The notes: generated from the letters alone by a model not told the origin. Shown: positions 36,854 through 48,479, counted from the stretch's first letter. The stretch is DNA of 64,000 bases from Delphinapterus leucas (GCF_002288925.2 NW_022098072.1:22968450-23032449); one strand, 5' to 3'. Made by a program: numbers and translations.

Positions 36854-38094
36854 GTGGTAACGTCCTAATCTTGGCTATTTGGGGGGACAAAGGAGCCCCC
36901 CATATGCAGGCCTTACACTTCAGTTTTGCCTTGGGTGCCTTTTTGGCTCCCCTGCTGGCTAAATTGGCATTGGGCAGGATGGTGTCTGCTGAAAACCACA
37001 CAGAGGCTGACTTTAACCATTCTGCCCTCAACCAGTCATCTGAAGCTGACTCAGAATCTCTACTTCGAATACCTGACAATATGAATTTACTGTGGGCTTA
37101 CGCTGTTATCGGTACTTATATTTTTGTAGTTTCTCTCTTTTTTTTCGCTCTTTTTATAAAGAAAAGCTCAAGGCAGGATAAAGCAAAAGTATCTACTCAG
37201 AGGTTTCGAAGAGCTAAATATCACAATGCCCTTCTTTGTCTCCTTTTTCTGTTCTTCTTTTTTTATGTTGGAGCCGAGGTAACATATGGCTCTTACGTTT
37301 TCTCCTTTGCAACCACCCATGCTGGCATGAAAGAAAGTGAAGCGGCTGGGTTGAACTCCATCTTCTGGGGGACCTTTGCAGCCTGCAGGGGTATGGCAAT
37401 CTTTTTTGCTACATGTTTACAACCTGGAACCATGATTGTGTTGAGCAACATTGGCAGCCTGGCTTCATCTTTATTTCTGGTGCTTTTCGACAAGAGCCGA
37501 GTTTGTCTCTGGATAGCAACTTCAGTGTATGGCGCCTCAATGGCAACCACATTTCCCAGTGGTGTGTCTTGGATTGAGCAGTACACGACCATCCATGGGA
37601 AAGCTGCAGCATTTTTTGTAGTCGGTGCTGCCCTGGGAGAAATGGCTATTCCTGCAGTAATTGGAATTCTTCAAGGAAAATACCCTGATTTGCCTGTAGT
37701 TTTGTACACCTGTTTGGGGTCATCAGTAGCCACTGCTGTTTTATTTCCTGTGCTGTATAAATTAGCCACCTTGCCTATCAGTCGTCAGCATAAAGAACAC
37801 AGTAAAAGCGAGGACCAGAAAGCTTTGCTGTCTAGCTCTGGGCTAAATGACTATGAGGAAGAGAATGAAGAAGAAGATGCAGAAAAATGGAATGAAATGG
37901 ACTTTGAAGTGATCGAAATGAATGATACGATGAGGAATTCTGTAATAGAGACATCTAGATATATTTTGATGGAGCCCACAGCTGACGTCTCCAACCAATC
38001 CCACTCAAATGCGTTAATGTTTGAGTCCTCTCCAGTTAATATGGGCAAGTCCCCTGTGAATCACCTTGCAAGAAACCAGGACAAAAGGGACTAA
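36854..38094 (+). CDS. MFSD4B: MFSD4B last coding exon
   Basis: This exon encodes residues 113-525, more than three quarters of the protein. It starts GGNVLILAIWGDKGAPHMQA and carries the remaining transmembrane helices of a 12-helix MFS fold. A glycosylated loop has sequons at Asn160-His-Thr, Asn167-His-Ser and Asn172-Gln-Ser. A conserved helix/loop block reads FYVGAEVTYGSYVFSFATTH, and another reads SGVSWIEQYTTIHGKAAAFF. The cytosolic tail has an acidic stretch (EEENEEEDAEKWNEMDFE). The stop is TAA at 38092-38094, giving a 525-residue total; human is about 518. Intact frame. The last 10 or so residues differ in frame from the human end as I recall it. Confidence 0.96.
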
Positions 38095-40299
38095 GGGCTA
38101 GAGAAGATGAATTATTTACTGACTTCCCTGAAGAATCACCAGTTCTAAAGAGGCCAGTCAGAGCAAAGCATAACAGATTTTCAACAAGCTTTGGGGGTCA
38201 AAATTTCTAGGTCCAAGTATAGCAAATGCTAAAAGGTTTTGAAATGTTTTGTCATTCACAGAGCCTTTCATAAAGAACCAATGATCTCATACAGCTGGAT
38301 CCTGTTGTGAGGCTAGCGTTTGGTGGCATGTGGCTGATTAGGGAATATTTTCTGGTCTCAAGAGTGTGCAGAGAAGGCATTTGTTTTTGAGAAGTTGGGT
38401 GCCATTCAGATAGAATGAAACTGTTTAGTAGTTGAATTGGTTAGCTGAACAAATTATCCGTCGTCAGTATTCTGCCAGGGAAGTTGAGGAGAATCATTTC
38501 ATAAAAGAGCATCTTTGAAAATGGACAGAGATTTTTACTGTTTCCCTCTATCTGTAGTGTTGGACCAGCAAATGCTAATTACTCATATGATTTCTGATTT
38601 CTGTGAAGAGAACACAGAATAGGCACAGACCTGGCTTCAGGCCTCCACTGCTGCTCACTAGTCTTCTGGCCCTGTACTCAGTCATTTAACTTATATAGGT
38701 CTCGTTTATCTCATCCCCGATCTGTGATTCTCTAATGAAAATGCGATGACTTTCAAACTGGGAATCCATAATTTTTAAAGTTTGTGCAAGATACCTGCTA
38801 GAAATCAATATGTGTCACCCCATTCTTCATTTCAAATGAGAAGTGAAAAAAATTGATAGCTTTAAGAATGTGCTACTGACTATGAAGAGTGTCAATTTAA
38901 GAGACTCAGTGTTTAATACTTTATTTGAATAATTGTCTGAAGAATACATTTTTAGTACTGTATTTCATCAATTCTGAGATGCACCTTTTTTCACATTTTT
39001 AACATCTCTGAAATCAGAATATGTGTTGAAATCAATGATCATTTAACATTGTGGCAAAACTTAATTGACGTTTTTTTCCTATATACTTCTATAAAGTAGT
39101 GTTGCATTTTACAATCAGTGTCTTAGTTTCAGTGACTATAGTAATTCATTCAATTATGGAGATTATACTATTTTTACAGACATTTTAAAAAGAGAAGTTA
39201 TTTTTGTATGCTTATTTTCTCTAATTATGTTCAAACAGGATTTGGAGATGCCTTGTTTCGATTTTTAAAGCTGTTTCAGGGTTACTATGTTAGTAGTAGG
39301 GCTGTGGACAGGGTCTCTTGAGGTCCTTTGCCTAGCTCAGTGACACAGTGTGGGTATGAGCCTTGCTGTTCCAGGAATTGCTCCTCATTGAGTCTGGTTG
39401 GTAATCATGTTGTACGCGCTGTAAATTAGGTTGCTAGTTTAATTTACAGTGAGACACAGTCTTTTCCAATGGTTGGAATACTTGTATCCCCCAAGTGGAT
39501 ACAATACTCTGGATACAATGCTTGAAGCCCTCTGGGCTTCCTCTTTACTGAGTTTGAAATACCTGGGAAACCAAAGTAATGATTAGAAAGTGGCTTGGGA
39601 GCCTAAGAGTCAGGGATCATGAGTATGGCAAATGGGCTATCCTTTGATAAATGACTGGCATTGACAACAGATTTTATTCACTTCTTTTTAGCACATTTTA
39701 TGCTGAAAAATATCTAATTTCTACTTGGTTGCAGTATGTCTACTTTTTATCTAATTTCTATAAATTTGCCTTTGTTTTAAGTGGAAAACTACCTTTCTTG
39801 ACCACTGTCCATTATTGGTTCATATTAACAATCTGACAGTTTTGGAGAGGGCTGGTGAAGAAATTAGCAGTGAAAAGCCTATTCTTGCTCTTTTTATACT
39901 GTATTTTTCTCTTAGCTAGAACTTGGAGATTATCTCTGCTCCATTTACTGCTTTTCTCAGGTTGTTGGAATTTAGGCAGTAGCAACTGTTTGGCATCTGC
40001 GCGGCTTGCTAGAATAGGGATTCTGCCTGCAGCATGTACATTTAAAGGGTAAAAAGGCAACTCAGGGAAAGAAGGTAATAAGAACATGGCAGAAAATTTG
40101 GAAATCCATGAAAAATGCATTAGAATTCCACAAACCAAAATGTGAATGGCCAGATGAGATTATAGGCATTGTTAAAGTTTAATAATCTATTTCCGTATTG
40201 GAAGGATAAGACTTATTACAATTCAGGAATTAGCATTCATCCTAATAATAAGTTCTTAGTTAAGTAAGTGTCTGCTGATACACAGATAACCAATACCGA

Positions 40300-40880
40300 A
40301 ATTTTCTATTGCTGAGTAACAAATTACCACAAATTTAACAGCTTAAAACAGCAGAGTTTTTGTTTCTTTAACCTCATAGTTTCCTTGAGTCAGGAGTTTG
40401 GGCACGGTGTCACTGGGTTCTCTGCTCACGGTTTCACAGGGCTGCAGTCAGGCTGTTGGAAGAGTTGTGCTTCTTTGTGGAGCTTGGGCTTCCCTTCCAG
40501 GGCCGTGTAGTTTTTGACAGTATTCAGTTCCTTGATGTGGTGGATTGAGGTCTCCGTTTTTTGCTGGCTGTCAGCAGGCACCATTCTCAATTGTTAGAAC
40601 CTCCCACAGACCCTTGCTGTGTGGCCCTCTCTTAGATCCTCTCAAAAGTATGGCAGCTTGTTTCTTCAAAGCCAGTGGGAGAATCTCTTACCAGAGCCGG
40701 CTAAGCTGGTGTCTTTTATAATATAATGTAATCACAGGAGTGACATCCTGTCACCTTTGCCATATTCTGTTGGCTAGAAGGAAGTCGCAGATCTGCCCAA
40801 ACTCAAGGGGAGAAGCTAGTATAGAGATGTATCTGATTATTGGGGGTCACCCTGGAGTGTGTCTGCTATACTCAGGTACC
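40300..40880 (-). repeat. Old interspersed repeat, probably MaLR/LTR-like
   Basis: 'gctgagtaacaaattaccac', 'agcttaaaacagcagagttt', 'ctggctgtcagcaggcacca', 'gtatggcagcttgtttcttc', 'gtaatcacaggagtgacatc', 'ccatattctgttggctagaa' form a pattern seen in many mammalian copies. I cannot name the subfamily with confidence; orientation is by analogy with MLT1-like LTRs. Confidence 0.55.
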
Positions 40881-41012
40881 TGCAAAACTCAAGAGAGCTA
40901 GAAAGTTTGAGCTGGGGGGAAGAAAGACCTTCAGCAGTCATTGAAAGTGATTATAGATACAGCCCACTGAATGTCCTAGTGAGGGGATGGAAAGTGCTCC
41001 ATAGACCAGGCC

Positions 41013-41018
41013 AATAAA
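41013..41018 (+). terminator. MFSD4B: Probable poly(A) signal of MFSD4B
   Basis: AATAAA in 'ggccaataaacctaac', followed about 15-30 bp later by a T-rich downstream element ('ggctttttttttcttgag'). Confidence 0.5.
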
Positions 41019-41045
41019 CCTAACTCGGAGTTAGGCTTTTTTTTC

Positions 41046-41937
41046 TTGAGATTTTATTTTGTGTCCTTTACCACTGTGCTTTTTAAAACCCGTTCAAATG
41101 CAGCATAATATGAGGGAAATAGGTAAGTTTCAGTTTAATTGTATTTTCATAGTAAAGTCCAAGAACACTTTGAGAGCATTTTTCAATTACTATTATTTTT
41201 TAAAGGAAAATCTTTTTTAAAAATCAGTTTTTATTATACAAGTAATGAAGGTATAAAGAAAGGTCATGATAGAAGATTATGGAAATACCTAAAAATATAA
41301 GGGACAAATATAAGTAATCATAACCCTAAACACCTGGAGAGTTCTTACATTTCTAATCAACTTAATTTCCTAAGTCAAGGGTAAAGGGGTAAAAAAAAGT
41401 TTCTTTCTACCAGATAAGGTATCAGAAACAACTTGAATTTTGTGTCCACATTATATTGATACTACATTTGGTGGACTGGTTTTTAGTTTGAAGAATTGTA
41501 GTTTATTAAAAACAAAAACAGTGTAGCAACACATTCCTAAAAAATGTGTGAGACCCAGATTACATGTAAAATGATTTTGTTTCAGGTAGATTTACTGAAT
41601 AGTCAGGATAGCTTTCTCATAGCCAGAACTTTTGTTTTACCATAGCAATGTACCATTTTCAATCCTGCCGCTTAAAAAGTTATTACTAAAATAGAGCTTA
41701 AAATTCTTAGTGGAAGTAGATATATTCTTCTGGGATGCCCTGTATTTGTGTTTAAGTGCCCTTGTTTTGTTCATAGTGTTGTAAATGTTTGTGTGTGTTT
41801 GTATATGTGAACCCACAGATATTGTGTGTGTCTGATGTTTTCTTATACTATGGGGATGCTGTGGAGGTAGAGGTGATAGGGAAGGGATACAGAAAAGCTT
41901 CCCGTATGATTCAAAGTTTGTTAGAAATGTTCTTTTT
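41046..41937. other. Gene-free sequence downstream of MFSD4B
   Basis: AT-rich, no ORF, RNA or repeat recognised with confidence. Confidence 0.5.
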
Positions 41938-42129
41938 TTAAAAAAAAAAAATTATTTATTTATTTTGGCTGCGCCGGCTTTTAGTTGTGGCACGTGGAAA
42001 CTTTGTTGCAGCATGCAGGATCTTTAGTTGCGGCATGCATGTGGGATCTAGTTCCCTGACTAGGAATTGAACCTGGCTGCCTTCATTGGGAGCGCAGAGT
42101 CTTTCCCATTGGACCACCAGGGAAGTCCC
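41938..42129 (-). mobile_element. CHR-type SINE (short form)
   Basis: A/T-rich tail then 'ttggctgcgccggcttttag', 'gatctagttccctgactagg', ending 'ggaccaccagggaagtccc'. Directly abuts a second SINE. Confidence 0.88.
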
Positions 42130-42130
42130 A

Positions 42131-42341
42131 GAATTTTTTTTTTTTTTTTGTGGCACACGGGCCTCTCACTGTTGTGGCCTCTCCTGTTGCGGAGCACAGG
42201 CTCCGGACGCGCAAGCTCACCGGCCATGGCTCACGGGCCCAGCCGCTCCGCGGCATGTGGGATCTTCCCGGACTTAGGCACAAACCCGCGTCCCCTGCAT
42301 CGGCAGGCGGACTCTCAACCACTGCGCCACTAGGGAAGCCC
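42131..42341 (-). mobile_element. CHR-type SINE, tandem with the preceding one
   Basis: Poly(T) at about 42135, 'gggcctctcactgttgtggc', 'caccggccatggctcacggg', 'gcaggcggactctcaaccac', ending 'ccactagggaagccc'. Same orientation as its left neighbour, which it joins with almost no spacer. Confidence 0.92.
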
Positions 42342-42469
42342 TGTTTTTTGTTTTTAATTGAAATTTTTATGAAGATTACTGTAGATTTACATGCAGTTGT
42401 ATATAGTGTTTTTTTCAAATTTGCTGAGAGAGGGTTACTTGCTCAATGTGGAAGGATAGAGAACTAGAC

Positions 42470-42625
42470 TAGTGCTTCTCATACTTTAATGTGCATTAGA
42501 ATTGCTTGTTAAAATACAGATTCTAATTCAGTTGGACTGGGGTAGGACTGAGATTCTACATTTCTAAGAAGCTCCTAGGTGCTGTTGGCCCTTGGATTGA
42601 CCACACTTTGGGTAGCAAGGTCCAC
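42470..42625 (+). repeat. MER20-like hAT-Charlie element
   Basis: 'agtgcttctcatactttaat', 'cattagaattgcttgttaaa', 'agattctacatttctaagaa', 'gaccacactttgggtagcaa' follow the MER20/MER3 pattern. Termini degenerate. Confidence 0.75.
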
Positions 42626-42684
42626 TTTTTGGGAGTGTCAATTTCTTTGCTACTTTTGGGAATTTCATTTGTTTTAGCTTTTCT

Positions 42685-45600
42685 TTTTTTTTTTTTAAAT
42701 GGATGACCACAAAAAAGCAAAAATGATTGCAATTGGCAAACATGAAACACACTCATACTATGTCATAATATTGACATTCAGTCCAGTAATCCTCCACTGT
42801 AACAGCTGCTTTACTTTGCATTGAAAATTGATTTGTATATTTTTTGCCTCTTGAGTCCTTGTGGGATTTTTTTTTTTATTCAAACAGAAAGTCACAAAAA
42901 TTATAATCATCCTCATCAGTTCACTCAGTCCCATGTAATCAGTTATTTTTCATCTTGATCTTCTGTTAGCACTTTTCTGAGTTCATCAGTTTTCCATTAG
43001 AGTTCTGAAAATGCTTAATTCATTCAGTTCAGCAGTATAGTCAGTTACCAGAAACCTGTACTTCTCAGAGTCTTTTCCATGAATTCCTTGAAGATGAAAC
43101 CCTTTTGTAGGAACATTTTTGCAAAAGCATCAGAGTACACCCAGAACTCTCTGTAAATGACAAAAGACTTGTCTGTGGCTAGGACTTCCAAGACTATGTT
43201 GAATGATAGTGGTGAGAGTGGACATCCTTGTCTTGTTCCTGACCTTAGAAGAAATGCTTTCAGTTTTTCACCATTGCGAATGATGTTTGCTGTGGGTTTG
43301 TCATATATATGGCCTTTGTTATGTTGAGGTAGGTTCCCTCTATGCCCACTTTCTGGAGAGTTTTTATCATAAATGGGTGTTGAATTTTGTCAAAAGCTTT
43401 TTCTGCCTCTATTGAGATGATCATATGGTTTTTATTCTTCAATTTTTTAATATGGTGTATCACATTGATTGATTTGCATATATTGAAGAATCCTTGCATC
43501 CCTGGGATAAATCCCACTTGATCATGGTGTATGATCCTTTTAATGTGTTGTTGAATTCTGTTTGCTAGTATTTTGTTGAGGAATTTTGCATCTATATTCA
43601 TCAGTGATATTGGTCTGTAATTTTCTTTTTTTGTAGTATCTTTGTCTGGTTTTGGTATCAGGATGATGGTGGCCTTATAGAATGAGTTTGGGAGTGTTCT
43701 TTCCTCTGCAATTTTTTGGAAGAGTTTGAGAAGGATGGGTGTTAGCTCTTCTCTAAATGTGTGATAGAATTCACCTGTGAAGTCATCTGGTCCTGGACTT
43801 TTGTTTGTTGGAAGATTTTTAATCACAGTTTCAATTTCAGTACTTATGATTGGTCTGTTCATATTTTCTGTTTCTTCCTGGTTCAGTCTTGGAAGGTTAT
43901 ACCTTTCTAAGAATTTGTCCATTTCTTCCAGGTTGTCCAATTTATTGGCATAGAGTTGCTTGTAGTAGTCTCTTAGGATGCTTTGTATTTCTGGGGTGTC
44001 TGTTGTAACTTCTTTTTCATTTCTAATTTTATTGATTTGAGTCCACTCCCTCGTTTTCTTGATGAGTCTGGCTAATGGTTTATCAATTTCGTTTATCTTC
44101 TCAAAGAACCAGGTTTTAGTTTTATTGATCTTTGCTGTTGTTTTCTTTGTTTCTGTTTCATTTATTTCTGCTCTGATCTTTATGATTTCTCTCCTTCTGC
44201 TAACTCTGGGTTTTGTTTGTTCTTCTTTCTCTAGTTCCTTTAGGTGTAAGTTTAGATTGTTTACTTCAGATGTTTCTTGTTTCTTGAGGTAGGCTTGTAT
44301 AGCTATAAACTTCCCTCTTAGAACTGCTTTTGCTGCATCCCATAGGTTTTGGATTGTCATGTTTTCATTGTCATTTGTCTGTAGGTATTTTTTGATTTCC
44401 TCTGACTTTTTTAGTGATATCTTGGTTATTTAGTAACGTATTGTTTAGCCTCCGTGTGTTTGTGTTTTTTATGTTTTTTTCCCTGTAATTCATTTCTAAT
44501 CTCATAGTGTTGTGGTCAGAAAAGATGCTTGATATGATTTCAGTTTTCTTAAATTTACCGAGGCTTGATTTGTGACCCAAGATGTGATCTATCCTGGAGA
44601 ATGTTCTGTGCGCACTTGAGAAGAAAGTGTAACCTGCTGTTTTTGGATGGAATGTCCTATAAATATCAATTAAATCTATCTGGTCTATTGTGTCATTTAA
44701 AGCTTCTGTTTACTTATTTATTTTCATTTTGGATGCTCTGTCCATTGGTGTAAGTAGGTGTTAAAGTCCCCCACTATTATTCTGTTACTGTCGATTTCCT
44801 CTTTTATAGCTGTTAGCAGTTGCCTTATGTATTGAGGTGCTCCTATGTTGGGTGCATATATATTTATAATTGTTATATCTTCTTCTTCGATTGATCCCTT
44901 GATAATTATGTAGTGTCCTTCCTTGTCTCTTGTAACATTCTTTAAAGTCTGTTTTATCTGATATGAGTATTGCTACTCCAGCTTTCTTTTGATTTCCATT
45001 TGTATGGAATATCTTTTTCCATCCCCTCACGTTCAGTCTGTATGTGTCCCTAGGTCTGAAGTGGATCTCTTGCAGACAGCATATATATGGGTCTTGTTTT
45101 TGTATCCATTCAGCAAGCCTGTGTCTTTTGGTTGGAGCATTTAATCCATTGACGTTTAAGGTAATTATCGATATGTATGTTCCTGTGACCATTTTCTTAA
45201 TTGTTTTGGGTTTGTTTTTGTAGGTCCTTTTCTTCTCTTGTGTTTCCCACTTAGAGAAGTTCCTTTAGCATTTGTTGTAGAGCTGGTTTGGTGGTGCTGA
45301 ATTCTCTTAGCTTTTGCTTGTCTGTAAAGCTTTTGATTTCTCCATCAAATCTGAATGAGATCCTGAATGAGATCCTTGCCGGGTAGAGTAATCTTGGTTG
45401 TCCCTTGTTTTTCCCTTTCATCATTTTAAGTATATCATGCCACTCCCTTCTGGCTTGTAGAGTTTCTGCTGAGAAATCAGCGGTTAACCTTATGAGAGTT
45501 CCCTTGTATGTTATTTGTCATTTTTCCCTTGCTGCTTTCAATAATTTTTCATTGTCTTTAACTTTTGCCAATTTGATTACTGTGTGTCTCGGCGTGTTTC

Positions 45601-47067
45601 TCCTTGGGTTTATCCTGTATGGGACTTGCTGCGCTTCCTGGACTTGAGTGGCTATTTCCTTTCCCACGTGAGGGAAGTTTTCGACTATAATCTCTTCAGA
45701 TATTTCCTCTGGTCCTTTCTCTCTCTCTTCTCCTTCTGGGACCCCTATAATGCGAATGTTGTTGTGTTTAATGTTGCCCCAGAGGTCTTAGGCTGTCTTC
45801 ATTTCTTCTCATTCTTTTTTCTTTATTCTGTTCCACAGCAGTGAATTCCACCATTCCGTCTTCCAGGTCACTTATCCGTTCTTCTGCCTCAGTTATTCTG
45901 CTATTGATTCCTTCTAGTGTAGTTTTCATTTCAGTTACTGTATTTTTCATCTCTGTTTGTTCTTTAATTCTTCTAGGTCTTTGTTAAACGTTTCTTGCAT
46001 CTTCTCAATCTTTGCCTCCATTCTTTTTCCAAGGTCCTGGATCATCTTCACTATCATTATTCTGAATTCTTTTTTTGGAAGAATTCAAATTCTTCCACTT
46101 CATTTAGTTGTTTTCCTGGGGTTTTATCTTGTTCCTTCATCTGGTACACAGCCCTCTGCCTTTTCATCTTGTCTATCTTTCTGTGAATGTGGTTTTTGTT
46201 CCACAGGCTGCAGGATTGTAGTTCTTCTTGCTCTGCCCTCTGGTGGATGAGGCTATCTAAGAGGCTTGTGCAAGTGTCCTGATGGGAGGGACTGGTGGTG
46301 GGTAGAGCTGACTGTTGCTCTGGTGGGCAGAGCTCAGTAAAACTTTAATCCACTTGACTGTTGATGGGTGGGGCTGGGTTCCCTCCCTGTTGGTAGTTTG
46401 GCCTGAGGCAACCCAGCACTGGAGACTACCTGGGCTCTTTGGTGGGGCTAATGACAGACTCTGGGAGGGCTCATGCCAAGGAGTACTTCCCAGAACTTCT
46501 GCTGCCAGTGTCCTTGTCCCCACGGTGAAACAGAGCCACCTCCTGCCTCTGCAGGAGACCCTCCAACACTAGCAGGTAGGTCTGGTTCAGTCTCGCCTGG
46601 GTTCACTGCTCCTTCCCCTGGGTCTCATTGCGCACACTACTTTGTGTGTGCCCTCCAAGAGTGGAGTGTCTGTTTCCCCCAGTCCTGTTGAAGTCCTGCA
46701 ATCAATTCCCACTAGGCTTCAAAGTCTGATTCTCTAAGAATTCCTCCTCCTGTTGCTGGATCCCCAGGTTGGGAAGCCTGATGTGGGGCTCAGGACCTTC
46801 ACTCCAGTGGGTGGACTTCTGTGGTATAAGTGTTCTCCAGTCTGTGAGCCACCCACCCAGCAGTTACAGGATTTGTTTTACTATGACTGCGCCCCTCCTA
46901 CCATCTCATTGTGGCTTCTCCTTTGTCTTTGGATGTGGGGTATCTTTTTTGGTCAGTTCCAGTGTCTTCCTGTCGATGACTGTCCAGCAGCTAGTTGTGA
47001 TTCTGGTGTTCTCACAAGAGGGAGCGAGAGCACGTCCTTCTACTCCGCCATCTTGGTTCCTCTTCCT
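42685..47067 (-). mobile_element. Chimeric retroinsertion: L1 5' part joined to a non-L1 3' segment with poly(A)
   Basis: Read on the minus strand it begins at about 47067 with a complete L1 5' end ('aaccaagatggcggagtaga'), then the 5' UTR, ORF1 (about 46.05-45.3 kb), endonuclease (about 45.2-44.8 kb) and the RT domain to about 43176. It stops before the FADD catalytic box. L1 sequence then ends at 'gaagtcctagccacag' and about 480 bp of unrelated sequence follows, ending in 13 A (window T run 42684-42696). A 15-bp target duplication, tgttttagcttttct, lies at 42670-42684 and 47067-47081, so the whole chimera inserted as one unit. ORF2 still holds a 366-codon frame (43260-44360). Confidence 0.85.
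42697..43175 (-). pseudogene. Non-L1 3' segment of the chimera, likely a retrocopied cellular transcript end
   Basis: Starting at the L1 junction, the minus strand reads a protein-like frame [20 protein letters not shown] and [13 protein letters not shown]. It then needs one frame change to continue as [20 protein letters not shown] before stops near 42990. About 290 bp of UTR-like sequence and a poly(A) tail follow. An internal AATAAAAAAAAA lies near 42870. The gene of origin was not recognised. The alternative is a transduced genomic flank that is coding-like by chance. Confidence 0.5.
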
Positions 47068-47194
47068 GTTTTAGCTTTTCTAAATCTGACCCTAGATCTC
47101 TGGGATTCTGCAGTCCCCATGAACCCCCTCCTCTTACACACACTATTCTGAGTTCTCTTCAGTCCTCTCCATTTACCACATTAGCTGTTGAATA

Positions 47195-47310
47195 TTTACT
47201 TCACATGTTTATTGAATGCCTCCTATTTGGCATTTTCTGTGGGAGGTGCTAAGTGTGCGCTGGTGAAAAGGTCAGAAGTTTCCTGCCTTCAGGGAACTTA
47301 CCTCTAATGC
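47195..47310 (-). repeat. L2 LINE 3' fragment
   Basis: 'gtttattgaatgcctcctat', 'ggaggtgctaagtgtgc', 'cctgccttcagggaacttac' is a reversed L2 end. Confidence 0.65.
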
Positions 47311-47829
47311 CATACTGTCCAGTATCTACTTGGGTTGGTGACTGCCACAGGTCCAGTTGGAGAAGCAAGGTATCAAACAAGTAATCACACAGATATTTCC
47401 AGGAAGTCTTTATTTCCTGTTGTACTAGAGATTAATTAACTACTATCTGGGGTCACAAAGGTTGTGATAGATACCTTGTCAAATGGTGTAGCATAAATTG
47501 TGGCATTTAAGAAAGACCTGGTGATCTAAAAGAGAAGGTTTTGGTTTTCCTTGTGTATAAAAGAAGCAAACCAAGGCTGGTGACCTTGGTTATCAGAAGG
47601 AGTATTTAAGCTCTTTCCTTTAATGCACTTTGGCCAGTTGGCATTTGAGCTAGGTTGAACTTGAGTTGGATTATTATTTAGGTTTAAATAGTTTCATATT
47701 TAATGATTTAAAATTGTATAGCACTGAATTTTTACAGTCAAAGAGAATTATTTTCCAACATTTTTCTGTGGTTATCGTAATTATGTCTTTTCTTGTCCTC
47801 TATTTCTGCCCTATTTATTTCTTTGAATT

Positions 47830-48040
47830 TTTTTTTTTTTTTTTTTTGCGGTACGTGGGCCTCTCACTGTTGTGGCCTCTCCCGTTGCGGAGCACAGGCT
47901 CTGGACACGCAGGCTCAGCGGCCATGGCTCACGGGCCCAGCCACTCCCCGGCATGTTGGATCTTCCCGGACCAGGGCATGAACCCGTGTCCCCTGCATCA
48001 GCAGGCGGACTCTCAACCACTGCGCCACCAGGGAAGCCCC
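47830..48040 (-). mobile_element. CHR-type SINE
   Basis: Poly(T), 'gggcctctcactgttgtggc', 'cagcggccatggctcacggg', ending 'gccaccagggaagcccc'. Target duplication tctttgaatt at 47820-47829 and 48041-48050. Confidence 0.94.
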
Positions 48041-48132
48041 TCTTTGAATTCTTTTAGAGAGGATCCCTTAGGTTCTTGCACTGTGGCTATTAATTCTTGC
48101 ATATTGTTTCATGTCTTCCTTTTGACATATAT

Positions 48133-48479
48133 ATATACATTTAAATTTATCTATTTTTGGCTGCGTTGGATCTTCATTGCTGCACGCGGGCTTTCTCTAG
48201 TTGCAGTGAGTGGGGGCCACTCTTCGTTGCAGTGTGTGGAATTCTCATTGCAGTAGCTTCTCTTGTTGCAGAGCATGGGCTCTAGGTACAGGGGCTTCAG
48301 TAATTGCGGCTCACGGGCTCAGTAGTTGTGGCTCGCAGGCTCTAAAGCGCAGGCTTAGTAGTTGTGGTGCACGGGCTTAGCTGCTCCGCGGCATGTGGGA
48401 TCTTCCCGGACCAGGGATCAAACCCGTGTCCCCTGCATTGGCAGGCGGATTCTTAACTCCTGCGCCACCAGGGAAGTCC
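48133..48479 (-). mobile_element. Full-length CHR-type SINE
   Basis: Long form from an A/T-rich tail ('aaatttatctatttttggct') through 'agtagttgtggctcgcaggc' body repeats to 'gcgccaccagggaagtccc'. Imperfect flanks 'ttgacatatat' and 'ttgacttatat' look like the target duplication. Only about 90 bp from the preceding SINE. Confidence 0.92.

Larger units (their letters stand above)
38095..41045 (+). other. MFSD4B: MFSD4B 3' UTR (probable extent)
   Basis: No coding sequence follows the stop. AT-rich unique-looking sequence continues to the AATAAA at 41013-41018. It includes a MIR-like patch (about 38625-38720) and an old LTR-like or MER element at 40300-40880. The end is inferred from the poly(A) signal only. 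Confidence 0.55.

Noticed and set aside
36828..38048. Minus-strand ORFs opposite the MFSD4B last exon
   Set aside because: Antisense shadows of a conserved coding exon.
43260..44360. 366-codon minus-strand ORF as a candidate functional gene
   Set aside because: It is the linker/RT portion of L1 ORF2, lacks the catalytic FADD box and the endonuclease in the same frame, and belongs to the chimeric insertion.
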